This document shows positions 19,032 through 27,641 of a DNA stretch of 44,751 nucleotides, piece by piece. Origin of the DNA: Boseongicola sp. SB0665_bin_10 (lineage in GTDB: Bacteria > Pseudomonadota > Alphaproteobacteria > Rhodobacterales > Rhodobacteraceae). The stretch's first letter is position 1. Every line of letters begins with the position of its first letter. The position numbers were made by a program, and so were the translations under genes. The stretch is taken from NCBI GenBank assembly GCA_009838075.1, contig VXSG01000091.1:1-44751 (forward strand), given 5' to 3'. Under the pieces are notes generated by a model. That model ran no database searches, was not told where the DNA came from, and saw only the letters and a program-made list of their open reading frames with translations.

Positions 19032-19738
19032 GGCTCTCCCCCGGCCTCCAGTCTCTCCTGGGTCGCGGCAATATTGGCGATCGCGGCCTCGAGATGCAGC
19101 CGCATGTGGCTTGCGCAAGCTGGCGCGTCGCGGGCTTGCAGCGCGGACAGGATGTCATTGTGCTGGCCAAGCGTGCGGTCTCGCGCCGTCCGCATCTTGG
19201 AGGAGATGAACCGCGCCCGCCAAAGGCGCGCGTTATACGTCCTGTGGGACTCCAGCAACGGTGCGTTTCGTGCCGCGCGCACGATGGTCTGGTGGAATTC
19301 CATGTCCCAACGGAAGAACTGCAGCGACTCCGTGCGTTCGTCGGCCAGGCGCATGCGCTCTTCCAGGCCGGCAGCCTCGGCGATCTCCGCGTCGGTGGCG
19401 TTCTTGCAGGCCAGTTCGCCAGCCAGCGCCTCAAGCGCGCCCAGGACCGCCAGGTTTTGGGCGAGTTCCTCAAGCGAAGGGTCGGCGACGCGAGGACGGC
19501 GCGTCGGTCCGTAGACGATCAGCCCCTCGTTCTCCAGGATGCGGAGCGCCTCCTTCAGAGGGGTCCGGCTTATGCTGAGCGCTTCTGCGAGTTCGCGCTC
19601 GCGCACGGCAACGCCCGGCGGCAACTTGCCAAGCAGAATGAACTCACGCAGCGTGTCGGCGGCGCGCTCGGCCAGGGACCGTCGAGGACCGATACCCCCG
19701 ATTTCCCGCAATTCCTCTGCCCAAGCGGTGTCTCCCAC
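19028..19738 (-). CDS. GntR-family regulator, FadR/FCD subfamily
   Basis: This transcription factor of about 236 residues has a winged helix-turn-helix at about residues 20-85 (AERAADTLREFILLGKLPPG, RERELAEALSISRTPLKEALRILENEGLI) and an all-helical FCD ligand domain. FCD metal-ligand positions are visible (D in RWDMEFHQTIV, later HNDILSALQARD and SHMRLHLEAA). I chose the GTG at 19738, one base after the dehydratase stop; an ATG at 19771 would overlap that gene by 32 bases. It is inside the operon it probably controls, and its candidate operator is the dyad at 26353-26381. The inducer is likely an aldonate or keto-deoxy acid. Confidence 0.88.
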   Translation of the reverse strand: MGDTAWAEELREIGGIGPRRSLAERAADTLREFILLGKLPPGVAVRERELAEALSISRTPLKEALRILENEGLIVYGPTRRPRVADPSLEELAQNLAVLGALEALAGELACKNATDAEIAEAAGLEERMRLADERTESLQFFRWDMEFHQTIVRAARNAPLLESHRTYNARLWRARFISSKMRTARDRTLGQHNDILSALQARDAPACASHMRLHLEAAIANIAATQERLEAGGEP

Positions 19739-19739
19739 G

Positions 19740-20651
19740 TCAGAGTCCCCACCTGAGCGCCAAGGGATCAAGGGGCCGCAGCAACTCGAAGAGCTGTTCG
19801 CGTGCCCAGTCGGGCAACACCGGGACCGGATGGCGGCTGTAGGCGGACCTGATGACGCCCCCGGCCTTCATCGTCTCCTTGGCGGCGCGGAATCCGCACT
19901 GGCGGTTTTCGTGGTTGATGGCTGGCAGAACACGCGCATAGGCCGCCAGCGCCCTGTCGCGCTCGCCATCCAGATGATGGCTCACGACGGGCTTGACCTG
20001 ATCGGTGATCGTGGCCGACGTCATCGTGCCCGTTGCCCCGGCGTCGAGGTCGGCCATCAGGGTGATTCCCTCTTCCCCGTCAAAGGGTCCGTCGATGTGA
20101 TCTCCCGCCTCGGCCAGCAAGGCGCGCAGCTTTGCCGCCGTGCCGACGCTTTCGATCTTCAGGAGCTTCAGCATCTCGATCTCGCGCGCCATTCTCGCCA
20201 GCAGGGGCACTGTCAGCTCGACCCCGGACAGGGGCGCGTCTTGCAGCATGATCGGTATGCCGACTTCGCCGACCCGCGCGAACTGCTCGAAGGTCTGGTC
20301 CGCGGTGCCCCTCAAGGTGGCGCCATGGTACGGCGCCATCATCATCACGGCATCGGCGCCCATCTCCTTGGCCTGTCGCGCGCGCGCCACCGCAATGTCG
20401 GTGGCAAAGTGACTGATCGTGACAATCACCGGGACGCGACCCGCCACGTGATCCAGGGACATCCTGGTCAGATCAAGGCGCTCCCGGTCGCTGAGCAGGA
20501 ACTGCTCGGAATAGTTGGCCAGGATGCAGACGCCGTCAGATCCCTGGTCGATCATGCAGTCAAGCACGCGGGCGGAACCCTCGACGTCAAGCGTGCCATC
20601 GTCGTGGAAGGCCGTCGGCGCGACAGGCCAGATGCCGGAATAGGGCTTCAT
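19740..20651 (-). CDS. 2-keto-3-deoxy-pentonate dehydratase, AraD-like (DHDPS superfamily)
   Basis: This 303-residue enzyme of the DapA/N-acetylneuraminate lyase fold closely recalls L-2-keto-3-deoxyarabonate dehydratase (AraD) of Azospirillum. Shared stretches include GIWPVAPTAF, CILANYSEQFLLSD, PYHGATLRGT, IPIMLQDAPLSG, GPFDGEEGITLMADL, INHENRQ, MKAGGVI and the C-terminal LDPLALRW. The Schiff-base Lys165 is in LLKIESVG. The QDAP motif replaces the YNxP of lyases, as in AraD. The expected reaction is loss of water from 2-keto-3-deoxypentonate to give 2-oxoglutarate semialdehyde. The start codon overlaps the dehydrogenase stop as ATGA. Which pentonate isomer it serves cannot be read directly. 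Confidence 0.85.
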   Translation of the reverse strand: MKPYSGIWPVAPTAFHDDGTLDVEGSARVLDCMIDQGSDGVCILANYSEQFLLSDRERLDLTRMSLDHVAGRVPVIVTISHFATDIAVARARQAKEMGADAVMMMAPYHGATLRGTADQTFEQFARVGEVGIPIMLQDAPLSGVELTVPLLARMAREIEMLKLLKIESVGTAAKLRALLAEAGDHIDGPFDGEEGITLMADLDAGATGTMTSATITDQVKPVVSHHLDGERDRALAAYARVLPAINHENRQCGFRAAKETMKAGGVIRSAYSRHPVPVLPDWAREQLFELLRPLDPLALRWGL

Positions 20652-22075
20652 GGGGCAATGTAGCTGGTCTTGACGGCAGTATAGAATTCGCGGGCGTAGG
20701 ATCCTTGCTCGCGCGGCCCATAGCTCGATCCCTTCCGGCCACCGAACGGCACGTGATAGTCAACGCCCGCCGTCGGCAAGTTGACCATCACCATGCCCGA
20801 CTGGGAATGGCGACGATAGTGGCTCGCGTGTTTCAGCGACGTGGTGCAGATGCCAGAGGACAGCCCGAACTCGGTGTCGTTGGCCGTTGCAAGCGCCTCG
20901 TCGTAATCCGCCACCTTGATCACGCTGGCGCAAGGGCCAAAGATCTCCTCGCGACTGCTGCGCATCTCGTTGGTCGCGTTCGCGAACACCGCGGGACGCT
21001 GGAAGAAGCCCGGGCCGTCGGCGCGCTCCCCGCCGGCGACATCGCAGCCCTCTTCCTTGGCAAGGTCCACGTAGCTGAGGTTCTGGTCCAGCTGAGACTG
21101 GTCGACCACCGGGCCAATCTGGGTGTCCGGATCCAGCGCGTCGCCCACTATCAGCCCTGCGGCGGCGGCAGTCAGCTTCTCGACAAAGGCGTCGTGAATG
21201 CCGGCGGTCACGATCAGCCGGGACGATGCCGTGCAGCGCTGGCCGGTGGAGAAGAACGCACCATTGGCCGAAACGCTCACCGCAACGTCCAGGTCGGCGT
21301 CATCCAGCACCACCATCGGATTCTTGCCGCCCATCTCCATCTGCACCTTCTTGCCGGAGGTGGCGCAACCCACGGCGATGCCGCGGCCCACAGGCACGGA
21401 CCCGGTGAAGCTGATGGCGTCGATGCCAGGATGCTCCACCATGCGCGTGCCCACTGTCGAGCCGCGGCCCATCACCAGGTTGAACACGCCGTCGGGGCAG
21501 CCCGCCCCTTCCAACGACTTCGCGATCTCCCAGGCGCAGCCTGGAGTCAGGTCCGCAGGCTTGAGGACCACGGTGTTGCCATAGGCCAGGGCGGGCGCGA
21601 TCTTCCAGGCCGGGATCGCTATGGGAAAGTTCCAGGGCGTAATGAGGCCGATGACACCCACGGGCTCGCGTTCGATCAGGACCTCGATGCCCGGACGGAC
21701 GGAGGCAATGGCCTCGCCGCCCAGTCGGAGCGCCTCTCCTGCAAAGTACTTGAAGATCTGCGCCGCACGGGTGGCCTCGCCAACGCCTTCGGCCAGGGTC
21801 TTGCCCTCTTCACGGCTCAAGAGTCGTCCGAGGTCCTCGCGCCGCGCCATCAGGTCCGCGCCGACCCTGTCAAGCAGGTCATGGCGCACCTGTGGCGATG
21901 CGAAAGCCCAGCCGGGCAGGGCGGCCCGGGCCGCTTCGACGGCGGCATCGACCGACGCGGCGTCGCCGCGGGCGTATTCGCCGATCACGTCCTCCGTGTT
22001 CGATGGATTCACGTTTTGCGCAGCCTCGCTGCCACCGACCCAGGCACCGCCGATCAGGTTCTCAAGAACGTCCAT
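20648..22075 (-). CDS. Aldehyde dehydrogenase, probable 2-oxoglutarate semialdehyde dehydrogenase
   Basis: This 475-residue NAD(P)-dependent aldehyde dehydrogenase has the full catalytic set: Asn149 (TPWNFPIAIPAWK), the cofactor lysine in VVLKPAD, Glu247 (VQMEMGGKNP) and the nucleophile Cys281 (TGQRCTASSRL). The closing motif is FGGRKGSSYGPREQG. The sequence style (KYFAGEALRLGGEAI, GVDYHVPFGGRKGSS) is that of alpha-ketoglutaric semialdehyde dehydrogenases, and it lies directly upstream of the AraD-like gene, with a 4-base overlap. It would oxidise the semialdehyde to 2-oxoglutarate, delivering carbon to the TCA cycle. Confidence 0.88.
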   Translation of the reverse strand: MDVLENLIGGAWVGGSEAAQNVNPSNTEDVIGEYARGDAASVDAAVEAARAALPGWAFASPQVRHDLLDRVGADLMARREDLGRLLSREEGKTLAEGVGEATRAAQIFKYFAGEALRLGGEAIASVRPGIEVLIEREPVGVIGLITPWNFPIAIPAWKIAPALAYGNTVVLKPADLTPGCAWEIAKSLEGAGCPDGVFNLVMGRGSTVGTRMVEHPGIDAISFTGSVPVGRGIAVGCATSGKKVQMEMGGKNPMVVLDDADLDVAVSVSANGAFFSTGQRCTASSRLIVTAGIHDAFVEKLTAAAAGLIVGDALDPDTQIGPVVDQSQLDQNLSYVDLAKEEGCDVAGGERADGPGFFQRPAVFANATNEMRSSREEIFGPCASVIKVADYDEALATANDTEFGLSSGICTTSLKHASHYRRHSQSGMVMVNLPTAGVDYHVPFGGRKGSSYGPREQGSYAREFYTAVKTSYIAP

Positions 22076-22077
22076 GT

Positions 22078-23250
22078 CTACTCCATGATCTCAAAGTTGT
22101 GGATGTGTTCGTCAGTGATCTCGATGCCGAGACCCGGTAGATCATCATCCAGTTGCAAAAAGCCGTCAACGGCATCCGGATCGCCCTTGAATATGTAATA
22201 GAACAGCTCGTTGCCGACCTCTACGTCGAAGACCGGGAAATGCTCGCTGACCGGGCAGTTCACGTTGGCCATGGTCAGGTGATAGTTGTGCATCTGGCCG
22301 GCATGCGGGATCACCGGGACCTGGAACGCCTCGGCAACCGCGTTGATCTTCTGGGCAGCCGTTATGCCGCCGACCCGGTTGGTGTCGTATTGCAGAACGC
22401 TGACCGCTCCCCTGCGCAGGAGGTCCGCGCAACCGATCAGGCCGAATTCATGCTCGCCGCCCGAGATCGGGATGGGCCCCCGGTTGAGCTCCGCATATCC
22501 ATTGACATCTTCTGCAATCACCGGTTCTTCGAGCCAGCGCGGCTCGTATTTCTCCAGCTTGGGCAACATTCGGCGCGTGTAGTCGAGATTCCAGCCCATA
22601 TACGCTTCGAGCATGAGGTCGCGGTCGAAGCCGATGACCTCGCGCACAGCCTCAACCCGCCTGAGATTCTCGCGCATGCCCGCCATGCCGTCCTTCGGGC
22701 CATAGCCAAATCGGGACTTGAACGCCTGGTAGCCGTTCCTCTTCGCCACCTCTGCCTCGGCCTGCATCGCTTCGATCGGACCGGCATAGAGCTTGGAGTA
22801 ATAGACCGGGATTCTCTCCTTTGTGCGCCCGCCGAGAAGCTTGAAGACGGGCTTGCCCGCGAGCTTGCCCATCAGGTCCCAGATCGCGATATCGATGGCG
22901 CTCATCGCGGTCATGCCAACGCCCTTGCGCCCCCAGGCATGGCTGCGACGGTACATCTTCTCCCAGACATGAGCGTAGTCGAACGGGTCTTCGCCGATCA
23001 CCATGGGCGCATACCAGTCGTCGATCGCCTTCTTGACGACCGTTGGTGCCAGCGCGGCGTTGCCAATGCCGACGGTTCCATCCTCGACCTCGACTTCGCA
23101 GGTCAGCCACTGGTGGAAGCGGAAGGACGACATCGCATCGCCATTGTCCCGCAGCACGTCCGAGGCATTGGTGCAGAAATTGCCGGCCGGCGGCACGGTC
23201 GGGCCGGTCCAGTTCCAGACGCGCGTGCGGACAGACTTGATCTTGCTCAT
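22078..23250 (-). CDS. Enolase-superfamily sugar-acid dehydratase (rhamnonate dehydratase-like)
   Basis: This 390-residue enzyme of the mandelate racemase/muconate lactonising superfamily removes water from an aldonate. Likely metal ligands are Glu215 (LMLEAYMGW), Glu241 ([10 protein letters not shown]) and Glu266 (SGGEHEFG). Catalytic residues are Asp289 (QYDTNRVGG) and His316 ([11 protein letters not shown]), with Glu336 in PVSEHFPV, as in the rhamnonate dehydratase subgroup. The first ligand is usually Asp. The ATG at 23250 follows the TctA stop by one base. As the only sugar-acid dehydratase in the operon it should make the 2-keto-3-deoxy acid used by the AraD-like enzyme. The stereochemistry of the substrate is open. 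Confidence 0.85.
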   Translation of the reverse strand: MSKIKSVRTRVWNWTGPTVPPAGNFCTNASDVLRDNGDAMSSFRFHQWLTCEVEVEDGTVGIGNAALAPTVVKKAIDDWYAPMVIGEDPFDYAHVWEKMYRRSHAWGRKGVGMTAMSAIDIAIWDLMGKLAGKPVFKLLGGRTKERIPVYYSKLYAGPIEAMQAEAEVAKRNGYQAFKSRFGYGPKDGMAGMRENLRRVEAVREVIGFDRDLMLEAYMGWNLDYTRRMLPKLEKYEPRWLEEPVIAEDVNGYAELNRGPIPISGGEHEFGLIGCADLLRRGAVSVLQYDTNRVGGITAAQKINAVAEAFQVPVIPHAGQMHNYHLTMANVNCPVSEHFPVFDVEVGNELFYYIFKGDPDAVDGFLQLDDDLPGLGIEITDEHIHNFEIME

Positions 23251-23251
23251 G

Positions 23252-24751
23252 TCACTCTCCGGTGGAATCAAGCGGTGCGCGGCGTTTCGCCAAGCGTCCC
23301 CAGGTCGCCGGACCGAACAGGGCCAGCGCGGTCAGCACGAGGAACAGCAAGGTCAGCGGGCGGGTGAACATCAGCCACCACTTCTCGTCCAGCATCACCA
23401 TTGACTGCCCCAAGCGTTGCTCCAGCATCCCGCCCAGGATCAAGCCGATGGCCAGGGGCACGACGGAAAAGCCGTAGCGGCGCATGAAGTAGCCAATGAC
23501 CCCGGAAACCAACGCGACCCAAACGTCGAACATCGACTGGTCCAAGGCATAGGCACCGACGATGGAGAACACGAAGACCACCGGCCACAGAACCTCGACC
23601 GGGATCAGGGTCACCCTGGCGAAGATCCTGGCGCCCCGCAGGCCGACAACGAAGAACAGCAGGTTCACCAGCATCATCGACCAGAAGATCGCGTAGGCAA
23701 AATCCGCCTGTTCGGTGAACATGTTGGGCCCGGGCTGAAGCCCGTGCACCATCAGCCCCGCCAGGATCACCGCCGCCGTGGCCGAGCCGGGAATGCCCAG
23801 CGCCAGCGTGGGCACCATTGCTCCGCCAGTGGCCGCGTTGTTGGCCGCCTCGGACCCCGCCACGCCTTCGATCGCGCCCTTGCCGAACAGTTTCGGGTTG
23901 CGGGACCAACGCTTGGCCTCGTTGTACCCGATCATCGAGGCCACGGTTGCGCCTTCGGCGGGCAGGATGCCGATGAAGGTGCCAATGCCCGAGGAACGCA
24001 GGATCGCACGCCAGCTGTCACGGTAGTCCCTGGCGCCGGGCAGTTCGACCGACTTCATGCGGATCACCTCGCGGCTGAGGTGAAGTCTCTCGGACTGCAC
24101 CAGCAGCTCGGAGATGCCGAACACCCCGATCATGACGGGGACGAAGCCGATGCCTTCGTACAGGTGGTAGGATCCGAACGTGAACCTCTCGACCGTGGTC
24201 AGGTTGTCCACCCCGATCATCGCGACCAAGATGCCGAACACGCCCGCGATCAGGTTCTTGATGGCCGAACCGTCGCCGATCGAGGCCAGCATGGACAGGC
24301 CGAACAGAGTCAGCGCGAAATACTCGGGCGGCGAAAAGTGATAGGCCGCGCGCGCCAGCAGCGGTGCGGCCAGCATCAGGCAGATCACGCTGAATATGCC
24401 GCCAAAGGTCGAGGCCACGACGGCCATGCCCAGGGCGCGCCCGGCCTGGCCTTGCTGGGCCAGCGGGTAGCCGTCCAGGCAGGTGGTGGCGCTGGCAGCG
24501 GTGCCCGGCGTGTTGATCAGGATTGCGGTGATCGCACCGGCAAAGGTTGCCGAGCAATAGATCGCCGTCATCGTGGCGATGGCGGGCACCGGCTCCATGG
24601 TCAGCGTGAACGGCAGCAGCAGCGCCGCCCCCGTCGTCGCGTTCAGCCCGGGCAGCGCACCAATGATCACGCCACCGATGGTCGCACAGAAAATCAGCAA
24701 GAGAAGATGGAGGTCGAACAGGGATACCAGTCCGTGGATCAACGCATCCAT
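23252..24751 (-). CDS. Tripartite tricarboxylate transporter large permease, TctA family
   Basis: This 499-residue inner-membrane protein has about twelve membrane helices. The family signature [21 protein letters not shown] lies at about residues 30-50 and recurs in inverted-repeat form as [10 protein letters not shown], followed by [27 protein letters not shown] (about 315-342). It is the main translocation subunit of a TTT system powered by ion gradients and fed by the periplasmic TctC. The start is 4 bases after the TctB stop. TTT systems carry carboxylates of many kinds, so an aldonate fits the downstream enzymes. Confidence 0.93.
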   Translation of the reverse strand: MDALIHGLVSLFDLHLLLLIFCATIGGVIIGALPGLNATTGAALLLPFTLTMEPVPAIATMTAIYCSATFAGAITAILINTPGTAASATTCLDGYPLAQQGQAGRALGMAVVASTFGGIFSVICLMLAAPLLARAAYHFSPPEYFALTLFGLSMLASIGDGSAIKNLIAGVFGILVAMIGVDNLTTVERFTFGSYHLYEGIGFVPVMIGVFGISELLVQSERLHLSREVIRMKSVELPGARDYRDSWRAILRSSGIGTFIGILPAEGATVASMIGYNEAKRWSRNPKLFGKGAIEGVAGSEAANNAATGGAMVPTLALGIPGSATAAVILAGLMVHGLQPGPNMFTEQADFAYAIFWSMMLVNLLFFVVGLRGARIFARVTLIPVEVLWPVVFVFSIVGAYALDQSMFDVWVALVSGVIGYFMRRYGFSVVPLAIGLILGGMLEQRLGQSMVMLDEKWWLMFTRPLTLLFLVLTALALFGPATWGRLAKRRAPLDSTGE

Positions 24752-24755
24752 GGCA

Positions 24756-25235
24756 TCACCCGTACCATATGCTGGTCAGCAACCCGCGCGGAAAGCGGAT
24801 TTCGAAGACCTGGTCGAACGTGAAAAAGATCGCCGCAGGCACCAGCAGCCCGACAAGGACCAGGACCGGCACCCTGCGCTCGCCCCAGAACAGCGACAGC
24901 ACCGTGGCAAACACCCCCAGGGCCAGGAAGAAGTCAATGCTCGTCAACGCCGCGAACCCGGCAAACAGCGCGATCGTGCCAACGGTGCTGCCCATGAGCC
25001 TGTCGCGGACGCGGACAGGGTCTTTCCAGACCATGAGAAGCGTCAGAAAGACCAGCAGCAGCAGCAGGAGTTGCGGAAAGTCAGAAGGCTGGATGCCGCG
25101 CTTGAGGATCGGCGGCATCTTCTTGAACGTCGTGCTCACCCAGTATGTCGCCCCGCAAAAGGCCAGGATCAGGACCGGGATCAGCCAGCGTTCGCACTGG
25201 CCCAGCAGCTTGGGTTTGTCCGTCGGCGGCGTCAT
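24756..25235 (-). CDS. Tripartite tricarboxylate transporter small permease, TctB family
   Basis: This 159-residue protein has four predicted membrane helices (about 15-32, 48-62, 78-100 and 118-140). TctB proteins are poorly conserved and recognised by size, topology and position between TctC and TctA, all of which apply. The segment KRGIQPSDFPQLLLLLLVFLT is typical. It is needed for TctA function by family knowledge. A 103-base gap with a strong hairpin separates it from tctC. Confidence 0.85.
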   Translation of the reverse strand: MTPPTDKPKLLGQCERWLIPVLILAFCGATYWVSTTFKKMPPILKRGIQPSDFPQLLLLLLVFLTLLMVWKDPVRVRDRLMGSTVGTIALFAGFAALTSIDFFLALGVFATVLSLFWGERRVPVLVLVGLLVPAAIFFTFDQVFEIRFPRGLLTSIWYG

Positions 25236-25289
25236 GGAATGTCACCTTGCAGGCAATGCGGCAGACCCGAAGGCGGGCAGGATCGAGGA

Positions 25290-25331
25290 CGACACGCGAT
25301 GCGGCGAGGAAAGGGGCCGCATCGCGTGTCG
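25290..25331 (-). terminator. Intercistronic hairpin between tctC and tctB
   Basis: A perfect 16-base inverted repeat, CGACACGCGATGCGGC (25290-25305) and its complement (25316-25331), closes a 10-base loop. It lies 7 bases after the tctC stop. There is no following T-run, so it is not a complete intrinsic terminator. By analogy with malE-malF style operons it probably protects the tctC message or partly attenuates, giving more binding protein than permease. Confidence 0.75.
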
Positions 25332-25338
25332 GACGGGT

Positions 25339-26307
25339 CTATTCGATGAAGCCCAGCTCTTTCAGGGCGGCGGCCATCTCGTTCACCGTGGTCTGGATCT
25401 GCGGACCCCAGACATCCGATCCCGCGACCGACGTGCTGTCCAGGCCGACCGACGTGAGGAAGCCCTGGTAGACCGTGTGGCTCATGGCCTTGAGCAGCGC
25501 GGCTTCGATCTTCTCCGCGATTTCCGGCGGCGTGTCGGCATGCACGGCAAAGCCGCGCACAGTCGAGAAGCTGACCGGAATGCCCAGTTCCTTGGCGGTT
25601 GGAACGTCGCCGATCTTGGCCATCCTTTCGTCTGCCAGAACGACGGTCGGGCAGATCTCGCCCGCCTCGATTTGCGCACCAGCCTCGGCCAGGTTCAAGA
25701 CGCCCGCGTCCACCGCGCCCGCAACCAGCTGGGTGGCAAGCTCTGCGCCACCGTCAAAGGGCAGCATCTTGGGTGTCATCATCCCGCCCTTCAAGGTGAA
25801 CATGAAGGCGGACACATCGTCGATATTGCCCAGATGCGTCACGCCATAGGTGATCGGGGCCTCTTTTTGCTTGGCCACGAAGTCCTCGGCGCTCTCGTAG
25901 GCGCCGCACTTGGTCATCAGGATCTGCGGGTCGTCCGTGCCGCGAGCAATCGGGCGCAGTTCGTCGATCATCATTCCGCCCTGGCCCTTGGCCATCACGG
26001 CCGCATGGCCGACCGTGAAGGTCAGGATGGTGTAGCCGTCTGCTGGAACGGTCTTGTAGTATTCCAGCGCCGCGGCCCCGCCGCCGCCCCTCTTGTTGAC
26101 GACCACCATGTCCTGGCCCAATTCGCGACGCGCGCGCAGCATCATCATGCGCGTCGTCACGTCAGTGCCGCCGCCGTTGCCGGCGTGAGTGACAACCTCG
26201 ATTGTCTTGCTTGGATACTCGTCCGCGCTTGCGACGCTTCCGGCGAACATTGCCGCCGAAGCGAGAATCGCGGCTGCACCCAGCCTTGCTCCGAAAGAAA
26301 TCTTCAT
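25339..26307 (-). CDS. Tripartite tricarboxylate transporter substrate-binding protein, TctC/Bug family
   Basis: This is a 322-residue periplasmic receptor. The signal peptide (MKISFGARLGAAAILASAAMFAGSVASA) is cleaved near residue 28. The mature start YPSKTIEVVTHAGNGGGTDVTTRMM is a variant of the Bug motif (usually YPxKPIxxIVPFxPGGGxD). GGGGAAALEYYKTVPADGYT and AGAVDAGVLNLAEAG are also typical. It should bind a small carboxylate, here probably an aldonate. It is the first gene of the operon, with an AGGGAG ribosome site and the operator-promoter at 26353-26387 about 45-80 bases upstream. Confidence 0.9.
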   Translation of the reverse strand: MKISFGARLGAAAILASAAMFAGSVASADEYPSKTIEVVTHAGNGGGTDVTTRMMMLRARRELGQDMVVVNKRGGGGAAALEYYKTVPADGYTILTFTVGHAAVMAKGQGGMMIDELRPIARGTDDPQILMTKCGAYESAEDFVAKQKEAPITYGVTHLGNIDDVSAFMFTLKGGMMTPKMLPFDGGAELATQLVAGAVDAGVLNLAEAGAQIEAGEICPTVVLADERMAKIGDVPTAKELGIPVSFSTVRGFAVHADTPPEIAEKIEAALLKAMSHTVYQGFLTSVGLDSTSVAGSDVWGPQIQTTVNEMAAALKELGFIE

Positions 26308-26352
26308 AGTGTGCTCCCTAGGATCGTTTCAAGGATCAGTCATTGATCCATT

Positions 26353-26387
26353 CACATTTTGTATGCCAAATGCCAAATGTGAGTCAA
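26353..26387 (-). promoter_or_regulatory. Promoter and candidate GntR operator of the sugar-acid operon
   Basis: On the minus strand, TTGACT (26387-26382) and TACAAA (26363-26358) are 18 bases apart. They overlap a dyad CACATTT (26353-26359) with AAATGTG (26375-26381) and the shorter near-palindrome TTGTATGCCAA (26359-26369). A direct repeat, ATGCCAA, is present twice (26363-26376). FCD-type GntR proteins often bind sites of the TTGnnTnnCAA kind, so the GntR at 19028-19738 is the likely ligand. Confidence 0.6.
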
Positions 26388-26409
26388 CTCCGCCTTTCGG
26401 AAGCCGAGT

Positions 26410-26775
26410 TCAGATCCTGTTTTCCATGTCGCGGCGGGCGCAGTTCAGGTCCTCGTAGAGCGCCCGGGCGCCGATCTCCCGCCCGGACAGGCTGGCGACG
26501 ACGAAGCGCGGGTTGGCGCCGCGCAGTCCCGGCAGCACCTCGGCCTTGCCGACCACTTGCCGGCTCCGGCTCCAGCTCGTCAGCGTCCGGTGCCGGAAGT
26601 CCCGGAACCGCCGCGACGGTCTGCCCGTCGTGACGCAGCGGCTCCGCGAGCGCATCTGGCGCGCGATCTTCCGGACGAGCCGCGCGTTGCGGGCGACGCC
26701 GGACACGTAGTCCACCCCGTTTGCCTCGCACCAGGCCATGATCGCCTCGCGATCCTCCCTGGTCGCGGTCAGAAA
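26410..26775 (-). pseudogene. IS1380-family transposase remnant
   Basis: A frame reads FLTATREDREAIMAWCEANGVDYV, then GVARNARLVRKIA, RVVGKAEVLPG, ANPRFVVASL, and ARALYEDLNCARRDMENRI. This is the C-terminal half of an IS1380-type DDE transposase, whose usual motifs are MAWCEANGVDYxxGLARN, NPRFVVTSL and YEExYCARGxMENRIK. It stops just after MENRI, so the C-terminus and the DDE N-terminal half are missing. No terminal inverted repeats are recognisable. It is a dead fragment between the sugar-acid operon and the RloAB pair. Confidence 0.75.
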
Positions 26776-27071
26776 AGATGTGCATTTCGAGGCTCTCGTC
26801 GATCACGCTGGCCGGTCTGCTGGAGGGAAGGGCGCGGGGATTGATGATCAAGCGGCGCGTGACAGGCACGGCATGCACGAGAGACGACAGGATAGGATTC
26901 TCTTCGGCCTTCTCTGCGATCTTGAGGTTCAGGCGGCGTGCGGCGTGGCGAGTGAGCGTGAGCCCTTCTAATGCCCAGATGACGAGGTCGGGCGTCAAGC
27001 AGCGCGGCGCAAGCCGGTGAAGCCAACGAGCGATCACGCCCAAGTGGCTCCGCCTGTCAGCCTCGTCTTCG
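26776..27071. other. Unassigned sequence upstream of the transposase remnant
   Basis: The minus strand stays open here (WALEGLTLTRHAARRLNLKI, EENPILSSLVHAVPVTRRL), but I recognise no family. One extra T near 26772 would join it to the transposase frame. It may be a further part of the decayed element or other debris. Confidence 0.4.
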
Positions 27072-27641
27072 TCATGCGCGCAGGAATCCTGGATCGATCA
27101 AGTCCAGGAACGTGCGCAACGCAGGCTCTGCGTCGGCTGCACGCGCGACTGCGGCAGCGTCCAACCTGTCGCGAAGTTCCATCGCCGCCATGCCCTTGCG
27201 ATAGTCCGGCCAGCGACCGATCAACGCTTCGAAAGCCAGATCCGACGTTGCGGGTTGCAGGCGCTCGGTTTCGGGAAAGTGCCTGAGCAGCAAAGCCTCC
27301 AGCACCGGCCGGGACCAGACAACGTGGAACCCATGTTTCCGTATCAGGCGCCCGGCACGAGCAGACCTGTCCGGTTGATGGCCATGTCGGTCCGCGTCCA
27401 GAAAGATGGATCGGGCCACGTAAGCGCCACGTTTCGCCCTGCGCAAATTGTGCATGCGGGCAGCAGACTCAACGATAGCCAACGGGTCTCCGCCGCAACA
27501 GTCGTGAATGTCGAGATGAACCTGAAGACCCGCTTCCTCGGCGATCAAGCGGTTGAGTGCCACATACCCGACCTCGCTTGCACCTTCGCAGGCCACGAAA
27601 ATGCGTCGGCGTTGCGGCCGATAGGCAGGTCTTCGTGCCAT
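27072..27641 (-). CDS. RloB/AbiLii-like Toprim-type protein
   Basis: This 189-residue protein has the RloB family pattern. A basic N-terminus (MARRPAYRPQRRR) precedes IFVACEGASEVGYVALNRLI (Glu19 and Glu23), then SIFLDADRHGHQ (Asp82 and Asp84 of the DxD), and SRPVLEALLLRHFPE, a variant of the family's SNPxFExWLLxHF. The fold is a Toprim-like nuclease in OLD/RloB and AbiLii proteins. The ATG shares its A with the ATPase TGA (TGATG at 27643-27639), so translation is coupled. With RloA it forms a likely anti-phage abortive-infection module. The target is unknown. Confidence 0.8.
   Translation of the reverse strand: MARRPAYRPQRRRIFVACEGASEVGYVALNRLIAEEAGLQVHLDIHDCCGGDPLAIVESAARMHNLRRAKRGAYVARSIFLDADRHGHQPDRSARAGRLIRKHGFHVVWSRPVLEALLLRHFPETERLQPATSDLAFEALIGRWPDYRKGMAAMELRDRLDAAAVARAADAEPALRTFLDLIDPGFLRA

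Noticed and set aside
20705-22198. Plus-strand open frame of 497 codons opposite the aldehyde dehydrogenase
   Set aside because: It is antisense to a gene with complete catalytic motifs, rich in His and Ala without any domain.
23417-24823. Plus-strand open frame of 468 codons opposite tctA
   Set aside because: It is a highly charged shadow of a membrane protein (antisense of hydrophobic codons) and not a real gene.
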